Shown piece by piece: positions 1-6,388 of a stretch of 9,583 nucleotides of DNA. A program made the position numbers and the translations under genes. This stretch comes from Rhizobium sp. Q54. GTDB lineage: Bacteria > Pseudomonadota > Alphaproteobacteria > Rhizobiales > Beijerinckiaceae. Positions within the stretch are counted from its first letter, which is position 1. Each line of letters opens with the position of its first letter. Under the pieces are notes generated by a model, which ran no database searches, had not been told where the DNA came from, and saw nothing but the letters and a program-made list of their open reading frames with translations. Where the stretch lies: the NCBI GenBank assembly GCA_945901195.1, contig CAMDKB010000153.1, forward strand, positions 1 to 9,583, given 5' to 3'.

Positions 1-1
1 G

Positions 2-808
2 CCGCTACCACATTCCGTTAACGTGACGGTGCCCATAGACGGCTGGGCGCGTCTCGAACGGGCCAAGCGCGCGGTTTTTTACTCTATTCTGAAGTTTCAG
101 CTGCCCATCGTGGATGGCCAGTATCCCGGAGACAACCCGCTCCTGTTCGAATTCAAGGCCGACACTTTCAGCCACAATGTCTGGAAAGAACCAGTCGTCA
201 CCGGGCACGCCAACGGCCTGATCACGATCAACATCGCCGAAGCTGATGATACCGTGCGGGAACGGCAACGCAAGCAATTGGGCGAGCCTTACCGGACTCT
301 CGCAGGTCATTTCCGTCACGAAATCGGTCACTACTATTGGGACCGCCTTGTCGCAAATTCGGCTCATCTGGGAGAATTCAGAGATACGTTCGGGAACGAG
401 TGCGTCAATTATTCCAATGCGCTCCAGTCACACTATCAATACGGAGCCCCCCGGGGGTGGGAGCAATCTTACGTGAGTGCATACGCAAGCGCACACCCAT
501 GGGAAGACTTTGCCGAGACATGGGCGCATTACTTTCACATTGTAGACGGACTTGAAACGGCGGCGAGTTATCACCTGTTTTTCGGCCCGGCAGGCAGTGT
601 AAATTCATCCATGACGGACACGCATAGTGCGTACAATGAACAAAATCTGCAAACCCTGACCGATGAATGGGTGCCTCTTACGATTGCCATGAACGCAATG
701 AACCGGTCTATCGGCAACAGCGATTTCTATCCCTTCATTTTGTCTGGTTCCATCCTCAAAAAACTGCAATTCGTGCACCGGCTGATACATGCGGGCAAGT
801 CGAATTGA
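2..808 (+). CDS. Zinc-binding metallopeptidase (COG4307 / Peptidase_Mx type), 5'-partial
   Basis: This is the C-terminal part of a putative zinc-dependent peptidase. The frame is open from base 2 with no stop, so the gene begins upstream; the GTG at 23 is probably not the real start. Counting from that GTG, the zinc-binding HExxH motif is HEIGH at residues 99-103 (bases 317-331), inside a conserved block reading GEPYRTLAGHFRHEIGHYYW. A second conserved block, HPWEDFAETWAHYFH, lies downstream and probably supplies a further acidic ligand. From family knowledge, full-length members are cytoplasmic, roughly 350 residues long, and carry an N-terminal zinc ribbon; that part is missing here only because the window starts late. 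The substrate is unknown for the family. The gene ends with TGA at 806-808 and no clear terminator follows. It looks unrelated to the catabolic genes to the right and may be the chromosomal edge of the island. Confidence 0.85.
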   Translation, partial: PLPHSVNVTVPIDGWARLERAKRAVFYSILKFQLPIVDGQYPGDNPLLFEFKADTFSHNVWKEPVVTGHANGLITINIAEADDTVRERQRKQLGEPYRTLAGHFRHEIGHYYWDRLVANSAHLGEFRDTFGNECVNYSNALQSHYQYGAPRGWEQSYVSAYASAHPWEDFAETWAHYFHIVDGLETAASYHLFFGPAGSVNSSMTDTHSAYNEQNLQTLTDEWVPLTIAMNAMNRSIGNSDFYPFILSGSILKKLQFVHRLIHAGKSN

Positions 809-879
809 TCGACGTGTTTCATCTCTAAGGGTAGTTTGAATCCCCCAGGTTACCACGCGGAAAAAGGTAAGAAGCGGCA

Positions 880-1098
880 TGCACTCGGCGACGCGATTTT
901 CATAGACGCTGTTCGCCGAGCAGCCGCTTTTGAAGGCGCTGATCGCCGATATAAGCGACTAAGGGTCGCTGCTTCGCGAGGCCGTGAAGATTCATGGGCA
1001 ACATCGAAGTCGAAATCGTCATCGACAGCTCAAGAGATCGAGGGCATGCGCGCGACACTGCGTTTGAAGCCAAGCGTCATGTAGAGAACCGGCGATAG
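880..1098 (+). pseudogene. Degenerate C-terminal fragment of an IS5-type transposase (remnant)
   Basis: The gap between the peptidase and the MmgE/PrpD gene contains no intact gene. Two frames together resemble the C-terminal end of an IS5-family DDE transposase. The frame beginning at 921 reads LLKALIADIS, then a stop at 960-962, then GSLLREAVKIHG; this recalls the family's ADKGYDSDxLRxAL segment. The frame beginning at 994 reads IEVEIVIDSSRDRG, then DTAFEAKRHVENR, before TAG at 1096-1098; this recalls VIPSxxxRK and the DxxxYKxRHxIENxF signature with its catalytic glutamate. One in-frame stop and one frameshift separate the pieces, and no terminal inverted repeats or target duplication were found. 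The match is by eye and from memory, so this remains tentative. The last 22 bases overlap the antisense end of the MmgE/PrpD gene. Confidence 0.4.
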
Positions 1099-2447
1099 AG
1101 ATCGCCGGCGTCTGCCAGTTCTTCGAGTCGGGATATGCCTTCGATCAGCGCGTCGACATCCGGCCCGCCGAAAGGCCGTTTGGAAAACCGGCAACAACTT
1201 CTGGCCTTGCCCAGCAGCGCATTCCGATCCAGCTCAAGCACGCCGGGGGCGGAGCGCTCATGACATATTTTTTCGAGACAATCGCCATTCTTGAGCCTTA
1301 CCGTGATTTTGATCGGATCGCTTTGCGTATTCAAGGCAACTTCAATGAGGCCAGTCAGACGATGTATTGCTGGATCGGACAGGGCTTGCAGCGTGAAGTC
1401 GTCGAGCGAGAGCGCGCCACCAAGCAACGCCCTTGCGACGCAATACTGCACACTATTGGCCGCAGCGGACGGATTGGCGGGTCGCCGCCGTGCTGCGATG
1501 GGCTCCGTCCACGGCCTCAAGTTCGCGGGCGCCAGAACTTCTATTGAGGCAATATTTTCCGGGTTGATATTCTCTGAAGCAAGCGAAATTGCCGCTGATA
1601 CGAAATCGTGAATGTGCAAACTACACGGCCAGAGCTTGATATTCGCGTCGAGTAACAAGTACTCCCGCCCCAGCCCTTCCGAAATGACATCGGGCAGATA
1701 GCTTCCATCGTAAACCATTGCGTATAGACCGGCAGGTTCTCCAAAAAGCTCACAACGCGCATCAACTCCTGCGCGTGCCAGCAAAGCTGATTGCACAGCC
1801 GCCTGATTAGGAAAGCCCCCGTAGATTGATTTGGCCGGTGCGTCCCCTGTCAATATATGCTGGCGGGAACCGCTTATCTGCATCAGCGCCAGTCCGAGTG
1901 TGCTATGTGTTTGGCTTTCACCCAAGCTGAGAATTCTGGCAGCACCTGCTGCCGCCCCGAAATAGCTCAACAATTGTCCAGCCAGAAATTTCTCGCTGGG
2001 GTGCCGGCCTGTCCGGGAAATGGCGGCAGTAACGCGGGCGCTGACTTCGCAAGCAACAACGCTCGCCACAATCAATTCCTTGCCTGATGCAGAAGTCAAC
2101 TCGGCAAGCGCATAGGGGGCTGCGAGACAAACGACCCCCTGATGTCCGATTTCGTCTCCGGTCGCATCAAAATTCAGGGCGTGAACAAGCGCGCCGTTAA
2201 GAAACGCCGCGTTGACTGCGCTGGCTTTATGCGTGGTGCCGAAGACAGAACATCTACCATTTCGTTCGTTGGACGTAATCGCCTTAATCGCCTGGGGACA
2301 AGCGTCCCCCAGTGTGGAAGCTGCAATCGCAGTTACCATTGAGTCCAGAATTATTCTTTTGCAATGTTCAACGACGCCTTTCGGAATATCTTCATATCGC
2401 AATTGCGACGAGAATTTCACGATAGTTTGCGTCGGCACTTTGTTCAT
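1077..2447 (-). CDS. MmgE/PrpD family protein
   Basis: This 456-residue cytoplasmic protein belongs to the MmgE/PrpD superfamily, which includes 2-methylcitrate dehydratase, cis-aconitate decarboxylase and iminodisuccinate epimerase. The helical N-terminal domain covers about residues 1-260 and the smaller C-terminal domain about 265-430. Family landmarks are visible: HALNFDATGDEIGHQG around residues 89-104, K206 in the AKSIYGG stretch, and IKLWPCSLHIHD at 270-281. If aligned to cis-aconitate decarboxylase, T96, H102, K206 and H280 fall at active-site positions, but the usual aspartate of the ALDFDDT motif is N92. I chose the ATG at 2447 because a GGTGA lies just upstream and the family motif starts here; the frame is open to an ATG at 2480, which adds 11 unlikely residues inside a hairpin. 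It follows the TctC gene in the same direction and is probably co-transcribed with it. The exact reaction cannot be read from the sequence. Confidence 0.88.
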   Translation of the reverse strand: MNKVPTQTIVKFSSQLRYEDIPKGVVEHCKRIILDSMVTAIAASTLGDACPQAIKAITSNERNGRCSVFGTTHKASAVNAAFLNGALVHALNFDATGDEIGHQGVVCLAAPYALAELTSASGKELIVASVVACEVSARVTAAISRTGRHPSEKFLAGQLLSYFGAAAGAARILSLGESQTHSTLGLALMQISGSRQHILTGDAPAKSIYGGFPNQAAVQSALLARAGVDARCELFGEPAGLYAMVYDGSYLPDVISEGLGREYLLLDANIKLWPCSLHIHDFVSAAISLASENINPENIASIEVLAPANLRPWTEPIAARRRPANPSAAANSVQYCVARALLGGALSLDDFTLQALSDPAIHRLTGLIEVALNTQSDPIKITVRLKNGDCLEKICHERSAPGVLELDRNALLGKARSCCRFSKRPFGGPDVDALIEGISRLEELADAGDLYRRFST

Positions 2448-2538
2448 TGGTTCACCGACACATAAAAACTCCACGAGCATAAACGCAGCAGCTCATATTG
2501 AGATAAACGCACTATCGCTGCTCGTGTGGATAGCTTTT
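2448..2538 (-). promoter_or_regulatory. Structured tctC-mmgE spacer: inverted repeat plus T-run (possible attenuator)
   Basis: On the minus strand the spacer can form a hairpin whose outer arms are CCACACGAGC (2529-2520) and GCTCGTGG (2478-2471), an 8-pair stem with a 2-base bulge. The T-run TTTTT (2468-2464) follows almost directly. An alternative pairing uses AGCAGC (2522-2517) with GCTGCT (2492-2487), sharing bases with the outer arm. A small inner hairpin is CTCA-ATA-TGAG (2502-2492). The 9-mer ATAAACGCA also occurs twice on the plus strand at 2479-2487 and 2503-2511, 24 bases apart. The arrangement could be a leaky terminator, an mRNA-processing hairpin that sets the tctC to mmgE ratio, or an antitermination switch. 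The structures are seen in the sequence; the function is inferred. Confidence 0.4.
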
Positions 2539-3573
2539 TCAATCTTCGCCAACAATTTCCTTAGCACGCGCCACGACCTTCGGCGGCATGGCGTAAAACT
2601 GGTCGATTGCGGTGGCAATCTCTTTTCCACTGGAGACGAACAAAGGCATATTCGCCTTTTCCATTTCGCCTGTGAACTGGGCGTCCTTGATGGTTTCCTC
2701 GAAAGCTCGGCGGAGTACATCGATACGGGGTTGAGGCGTATCGGACGGCAGGCCTACAGCTTTGCCAAATTCGTTCGGCTTGAAGACGAGAGTCGCAACA
2801 GCGTGATCCTCTTCATTTTGGAGCAAGTCGTAAATGTTCTCGACAGATCCAAATTCTGGCAAGGGTTTCGAAGTGAGCTGGACCAGCAACGATATGGAGC
2901 CGTTTGCCAGATCGTCCCTGAGCTGCACATGAATATTCGAATATGCCACCCCGCACATTGCGCCCACCTCGCCGCGGCGCAATGCCAGTGTTATTTCGTT
3001 GCTGCCTTTATAACCCTGGACAATTCTCGCCTTGATCCCAAGAAGCGACTTCATTGCTACCACGTGGTGAGTCGTGTTCGAGCCGCTGCCGGACGAACCA
3101 AATGCAATTTCCCGGTCTTTCAAATCCGATAAGTGGTGGACACCTGATTCCGCGCGAATAACGCAGGCCATCCCGTCGAAATCCAGTTTTCCCAGCCAAT
3201 GGACTTTACGTGGATCGAACTGCGCGTTCTTGTTTCCCAGAAGCGGCTGGATCAAAACCGCCGGTGGGAACATCACCATTGCCGTGCCGTCGGACTTTGC
3301 AGACTTCGACAGGAAGTTGGCGGCAACCAAGCCACCCGCGCCGGGCATGTTTTGTAAAACGATATCGGGTCGGCCCGGAATATGATTCTTGAAGTGCCGG
3401 ATGAACGCGCGACCGTAGGTATCGTAGCCGCCGCCGGGGCCGAAGCCGATAATCATAGATACAGTCTTGCCGCGAAAGAAAGTATCTTCCTGCGCAACAG
3501 CCGCTGCGCACGAAGCTGCCATGGCCAGGGCAACCCCCGCGATGTGCCGCCGATTGGAACGAATACATGGCAT
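2539..3573 (-). CDS. Tripartite tricarboxylate transporter (TctC/Bug-type) periplasmic substrate-binding protein
   Basis: This 344-residue protein is an exported solute-binding protein of the TctC/Bug family, which captures carboxylates or related organic anions in the periplasm. The start at 3573 gives a Sec signal peptide: a basic N-terminus (MPCIRSNRRH), a hydrophobic core, and probable cleavage after AVA near residue 27. A GGGGG lies just upstream of this ATG; the frame runs on to 3633, but that extension would spoil the signal. Family signatures follow: VSMIIGFGPGGGYDTYGRAF, then HIPGRPDIVLQNMPGAGG, then a DREIAFGSSGSGSNTTHH segment where the ligand is normally bound. It resembles the second TctC-type protein at 6385-7422, so the two are probably paralogs. 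No TctA or TctB membrane subunit is present in the window, as is common for orphan Bug proteins. It is transcribed divergently from the Rieske gene and precedes the MmgE/PrpD gene by 91 bases. The ligand is unknown. Confidence 0.92.
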   Translation of the reverse strand: MPCIRSNRRHIAGVALAMAASCAAAVAQEDTFFRGKTVSMIIGFGPGGGYDTYGRAFIRHFKNHIPGRPDIVLQNMPGAGGLVAANFLSKSAKSDGTAMVMFPPAVLIQPLLGNKNAQFDPRKVHWLGKLDFDGMACVIRAESGVHHLSDLKDREIAFGSSGSGSNTTHHVVAMKSLLGIKARIVQGYKGSNEITLALRRGEVGAMCGVAYSNIHVQLRDDLANGSISLLVQLTSKPLPEFGSVENIYDLLQNEEDHAVATLVFKPNEFGKAVGLPSDTPQPRIDVLRRAFEETIKDAQFTGEMEKANMPLFVSSGKEIATAIDQFYAMPPKVVARAKEIVGED

Positions 3574-3763
3574 CGTCGCCCCCGCTTTTAGATTTCGGAG
3601 TATACTTTCCCAAATTCGGCGAACTGTAAACAAGAAGCGGTACGCCGCCCCTGGCGCGAGGTTGAAACGGGCCTTGAAAGCCAGAGTTGCTCAACAACAG
3701 GGATCATGGCAGTCTGAAACTCTTTAAGCGCAGATTCCCCAATTGCGCCCCGGAGGAAACACT
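3574..3763. promoter_or_regulatory. Divergent intergenic regulatory region between tctC-type gene and Rieske oxygenase gene
   Basis: These 190 bases separate two divergent units and must hold both promoters. The best element is the 8-base palindrome AGTATACT (3599-3606), which gives a good -10 TATACT on the minus strand about 26 bases before the tctC start. The nearest -35-like hexamer on that strand, TTTACA (3631-3626 region), sits about 20 bases away, longer than optimal, so an activator may be needed. Other palindromes are TTCGGCGAA (3615-3623) and GTTGCTCAAC (3686-3695). No convincing plus-strand -35/-10 pair was found; two TTGAAA hexamers at 3662 and 3674 lack a good -10. No regulator gene is present in the window. 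Confidence 0.4.
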
Positions 3764-5029
3764 ATGTTGAAACCTCAGGACAACGAACGTCTTGTCCGCG
3801 TCGGCCCGGAAACTCCGATGGGTAATCTCTTGCGCCGCTACTGGCAGCCGGCTTTATTGTCGAGTGAGCTTCCGGATAATGATGGAGCGCCAGTCCGGGT
3901 GAGGCTTTTTGGCGAAGACTTGATCGCATTCCGAGATACCTCTGGTGCCGTGGGATTTCTTGATGCGTTTTGTCCTCATCGCCGTGCGCCGATGTTCTTC
4001 GCGCGCAATGAACAGCATGGTTTACGTTGCATCTATCACGGTTGGAAATTCGATATTCAAGGCAAGTGTGTCGATTTGCCGAATGTCGCGGACACAGAGC
4101 GGGTCGCAGCGGGCATCAAAATAGTGAACTACCCAGCCTATGAGGGAGGTGGGGTCGTCTGGATTTATATGGGGCCAAAGGAAAAGCAGCCGCCCCACCC
4201 CGATTTCGAGTGGATGCGGGCGCCCGAACGCTTCCGGCACGTGAGCAAGACCCATCAGGACTGCAATTACCTGCAAGCGCTCGAAGGCGGACTGGACACC
4301 GCGCACACATCCTTCCTGCACAATGAAGATATCGGCGCAAAGACTTTGCGCAATGAGGATGGCGTGCCAAAGCTTGAAATATTTCCAACCAGCTATGGCT
4401 ATTCTTACGTTTCTTTCCGGCGAGCGCCGGGCGACGCAAACTATGTTCGGGTCTACCAATACATGATGCCGTATCAGCAATTGCGGGGGTTCATTTCGGA
4501 CGATTACGGCAACCGCAAGAAGATGGCGACGGTTGCTGGCCATTTCTGGGTTCCAATCGACGATTACACGACGACGACATGGAACCTTCTCTATGCAGCC
4601 GACGAGAACGTACCATTCACCAGGGAGTTTGCTGAAGAAGACGAAAAGCGCACCGGACGGGGAAGCGACGATATGATACCCGGCACCTTCCAGCTCAAGC
4701 GCAACAAGTCTAACGATTACATGGTTGATCGCGAGTTGCAGAAAAGGACATACAGCGGCATCGTAGGCATCAACACGCAGGACATCGCGTTGCAGGAAGG
4801 TATGGGGGCTATCGTTGATCGCAGCAAGGAATCGTTGGTGGGAACCGACCTCGCCATTGTCACGATGCGGCGTATGTTGCTGGAAGCGACCCATGCGGTG
4901 GAGCGCGGAGAAGATCCGCCCGGTATCGACAGCACAAGCACGCGTGCCGTTCGCGGCTTCGACAGCGTCGTACCGGCAGGCGCGGATTGGCAGAGCGAGT
5001 TGAAAGACAAGATGTCTGCGCATTGGTGA
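3764..5029 (+). CDS. Rieske [2Fe-2S] aromatic ring-hydroxylating oxygenase, alpha subunit (phthalate 4,5-dioxygenase-like)
   Basis: This 421-residue terminal oxygenase adds oxygen to, or O/N-dealkylates, an aromatic or cyclic substrate, using electrons from a separate reductase. The Rieske domain occupies about residues 25-135, with cluster ligands C70, H72, C89 and H92 in CPHRRAP and CIYHGWKFD. The mononuclear iron site is in EGGLDTAHTSFLH, with H181 and H186 as ligands and D178 as the likely bridge to the Rieske cluster; D340 in NTQDIALQEGMG is the probable third iron ligand. The overall pattern and length fit the single-component phthalate/LigX-like group rather than the alpha/beta naphthalene type. 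The start at 3764 has GGAGG at 3752-3756, seven bases upstream, and the MLKPQDNERL start typical of the family; the frame is open upstream to 3743. No reductase or ferredoxin gene lies in the window, so its partner is elsewhere. It heads the plus-strand series with the OCD-like and second TctC genes. The substrate is unknown. Confidence 0.93.
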   Translation: MLKPQDNERLVRVGPETPMGNLLRRYWQPALLSSELPDNDGAPVRVRLFGEDLIAFRDTSGAVGFLDAFCPHRRAPMFFARNEQHGLRCIYHGWKFDIQGKCVDLPNVADTERVAAGIKIVNYPAYEGGGVVWIYMGPKEKQPPHPDFEWMRAPERFRHVSKTHQDCNYLQALEGGLDTAHTSFLHNEDIGAKTLRNEDGVPKLEIFPTSYGYSYVSFRRAPGDANYVRVYQYMMPYQQLRGFISDDYGNRKKMATVAGHFWVPIDDYTTTTWNLLYAADENVPFTREFAEEDEKRTGRGSDDMIPGTFQLKRNKSNDYMVDRELQKRTYSGIVGINTQDIALQEGMGAIVDRSKESLVGTDLAIVTMRRMLLEATHAVERGEDPPGIDSTSTRAVRGFDSVVPAGADWQSELKDKMSAHW

Positions 5030-5250
5030 AAATATCCGCCAGCGGTCAATGCGGCGATCAAGACATCAGGCTTGAAATTAAAGAGCTCCGCTCTTGCTAC
5101 CGGCGTCCGTGACGAATACTCTTGCTGTCGTTCGGCTAAAAGACCGAAGCAAAAATGGCGGGAGCAGAAACGGCAGTTCGGGTTGCGTGGGCAAATGTTG
5201 CTTGTGTTCTCCCGGTTAGGCTGGCCTCCTGCGGCGAAGAGGAGGAAACT
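5030..5250 (+). other. 221-base spacer before OCD-like gene with small hairpins
   Basis: No gene is recognised here. A perfect hairpin AAGAGC-TCC-GCTCTT lies at 5081-5095, about 50 bases after the Rieske stop. It is followed by mixed sequence rather than a T-run on the plus strand, so it is a poor terminator in that direction. A second weak hairpin, TTCGG (5131-5135) pairing with CCGAA (5144-5148), can be enclosed by TTGC (5122-5125) and GCAA (5149-5152). The last part holds the strong ribosome binding site GGAGG (5241-5245). The spacer is long for an operon, so a separate promoter or an mRNA-processing site is possible. No known riboswitch was recognised. Confidence 0.35.
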
Positions 5251-6297
5251 ATGGCCCTTTTGATCAAGGACTCGGAGATCGTTGGCCTCGTGTCAGTGGA
5301 CGAGGCCATTGCTGCAATACACGAGGGCTATCGTGACCAGGGTGAAATGCCTGCCTTCAGTGCGCCGCGGTTGCGCATTCAGCATCAGGACAGACGTTTG
5401 AGTGTCCACACCGGCGGGTGTCACCAACTGGGCGTCAGCGGTGCATTTCTGCATGCCGAACGCTTCACGTATCTGGGCGGCGCCCAGCAATATACCCATA
5501 TAGGGAAGCGCGTTTATGTGACCTATAATTGCGACACTGCGGAATTGATGGCGCTGATCGTCGGCTCGCCGTCGCTGTTTTCATTCGAAACGGTGGACGA
5601 AGCGATGGGAACAGAGACGCCCTGCACCAGTGCTGTGGGGACCGATCTCATGGCGCGCCAGAACGCGCGCATACTCGGACTTTATGGCACGGGCCGACAG
5701 GCGCGCCGGCATCTTGTGACGATGTGCGCAATTCGGCCGGCCATCGACGAAGTCCGGATCTATAGCCGCAGCAATCAAAACCGGGCCGCCTTTGTCGATC
5801 GGATGCAACCGCATGTAAGCGCCCGGCTTGTCGTCGTCGACACCGCAGAGGCGGCTGCACGCGGCGCCGATATCATCTGTCTGGCGACTGGCAGCAACAC
5901 GCCGGTTCTGCATGGCGAATGGCTGGTTCCCGGACAGCATGTTACGTCGATCGTCGGCAGCAACAAGGCGGTCTTTCAGCAAGGCCTGGTCGCCGAACCA
6001 CGCCGCGAATTCGATGATGAAGTTATTCGCCGTTCAAACCGGATCGTCGCCACGCTCAAGGATCAGGCCATTCAGGACGAGCAGGGAGATCTCTTCCAGC
6101 CGGTCCACAACGGACTGACAAGCTGGGATGCGATTATCGATCTCGGGCAGCTTGCCAGCGGAAAAATCATGGGCCGCGAAAACGACCGCGAGATCACGCT
6201 CTTCAAGCAAAACTCAGATCAAGGCGTCGGTTATATGGCGCTTGCCAATTTGATCGTAAAGAAAGCGCGGGCTGCCGGAATCGGGATCGAAATATAA
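5251..6297 (+). CDS. Ornithine cyclodeaminase / mu-crystallin family protein (divergent)
   Basis: This 348-residue cytoplasmic NAD(P)-dependent protein belongs to the ornithine cyclodeaminase/mu-crystallin family, whose members include cyclodeaminases, ketimine reductases, alanine dehydrogenases and pyrroline-carboxylate reductases. The Rossmann nucleotide-binding motif is LGLYGTGRQARRHL at residues 142-155, followed by VRIYSRS and the family stretch DIICLATGSNTPVLHGEWL (207-225). The ATG at 5251 has GGAGG five bases upstream; the frame is open to 5155, but that extension has no ribosome binding site. Several usual substrate-site residues appear changed: the GxK segment reads LGVSGAFLH (60-68), the RTGA segment reads CTSA (125-128), and the aspartate expected near VGxD is N238. 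R40 or R42 in the early APRLRI segment is kept. These changes argue against true ornithine cyclodeaminase activity. It lies between the Rieske and TctC genes, suggesting a step on an imino or amino acid in the same pathway; that role is inferred. Confidence 0.87.
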   Translation: MALLIKDSEIVGLVSVDEAIAAIHEGYRDQGEMPAFSAPRLRIQHQDRRLSVHTGGCHQLGVSGAFLHAERFTYLGGAQQYTHIGKRVYVTYNCDTAELMALIVGSPSLFSFETVDEAMGTETPCTSAVGTDLMARQNARILGLYGTGRQARRHLVTMCAIRPAIDEVRIYSRSNQNRAAFVDRMQPHVSARLVVVDTAEAAARGADIICLATGSNTPVLHGEWLVPGQHVTSIVGSNKAVFQQGLVAEPRREFDDEVIRRSNRIVATLKDQAIQDEQGDLFQPVHNGLTSWDAIIDLGQLASGKIMGRENDREITLFKQNSDQGVGYMALANLIVKKARAAGIGIEI

Positions 6298-6322
6298 GAG
6301 GGCTTCAAACGGAGGACTGGCC

Positions 6323-6388
6323 TTGAGAAACGCCACAAGCCCGTTCGCATGGCATACGATGGATTTGCATAGCAGGAGGGGACGATGA
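6323..6388 (+). CDS. Possible 21-residue leader peptide overlapping the tctC-type start
   Basis: A short frame beginning with TTG at 6323 has a good ribosome binding site, GGAGG at 6311-6315, seven bases upstream. It encodes LRNATSPFAWHTMDLHSRRG plus one final arginine (M at position 1 if initiated at TTG). Its TGA stop (6386-6388) overlaps the ATG of the second TctC-type gene (6385-6387) as ATGA. That is the classic layout for translational coupling. The TctC gene also has its own AGGAGG (6374-6379), so coupling is not required. No family is recognised and translation is unproven; the overlap could be chance. Confidence 0.25.
   Translation: MRNATSPFAWHTMDLHSRRGR

Noticed and set aside
836..1084. 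82-codon plus-strand frame starting at TTG
   Set aside because: No good ribosome binding site and no coherent family match in this frame; the region reads better as a frameshifted transposase remnant in the other two frames.
2212..3132. Plus-strand open frame of 306 codons across the mmgE and tctC-type genes
   Set aside because: It is antisense to two well-supported genes, spans their junction, has no family signature and no ribosome binding site; it reflects codon bias of the real genes.
3206..3697. Minus-strand open frame of 163 codons overlapping the start of the first tctC-type gene in another frame
   Set aside because: It runs through the tctC signal peptide and conserved motifs in a shifted frame and shows only shadow composition.
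4022..5023. Minus-strand open frame of 333 codons opposite the Rieske gene
   Set aside because: The opposite strand encodes all Rieske and iron-site motifs; the antisense product is rich in Arg, Cys and His without recognisable domains.
5081..5095. Hairpin AAGAGC-TCC-GCTCTT as terminator of the Rieske gene
   Set aside because: No T-run follows on the plus strand, so it was kept only as a hairpin in the spacer.
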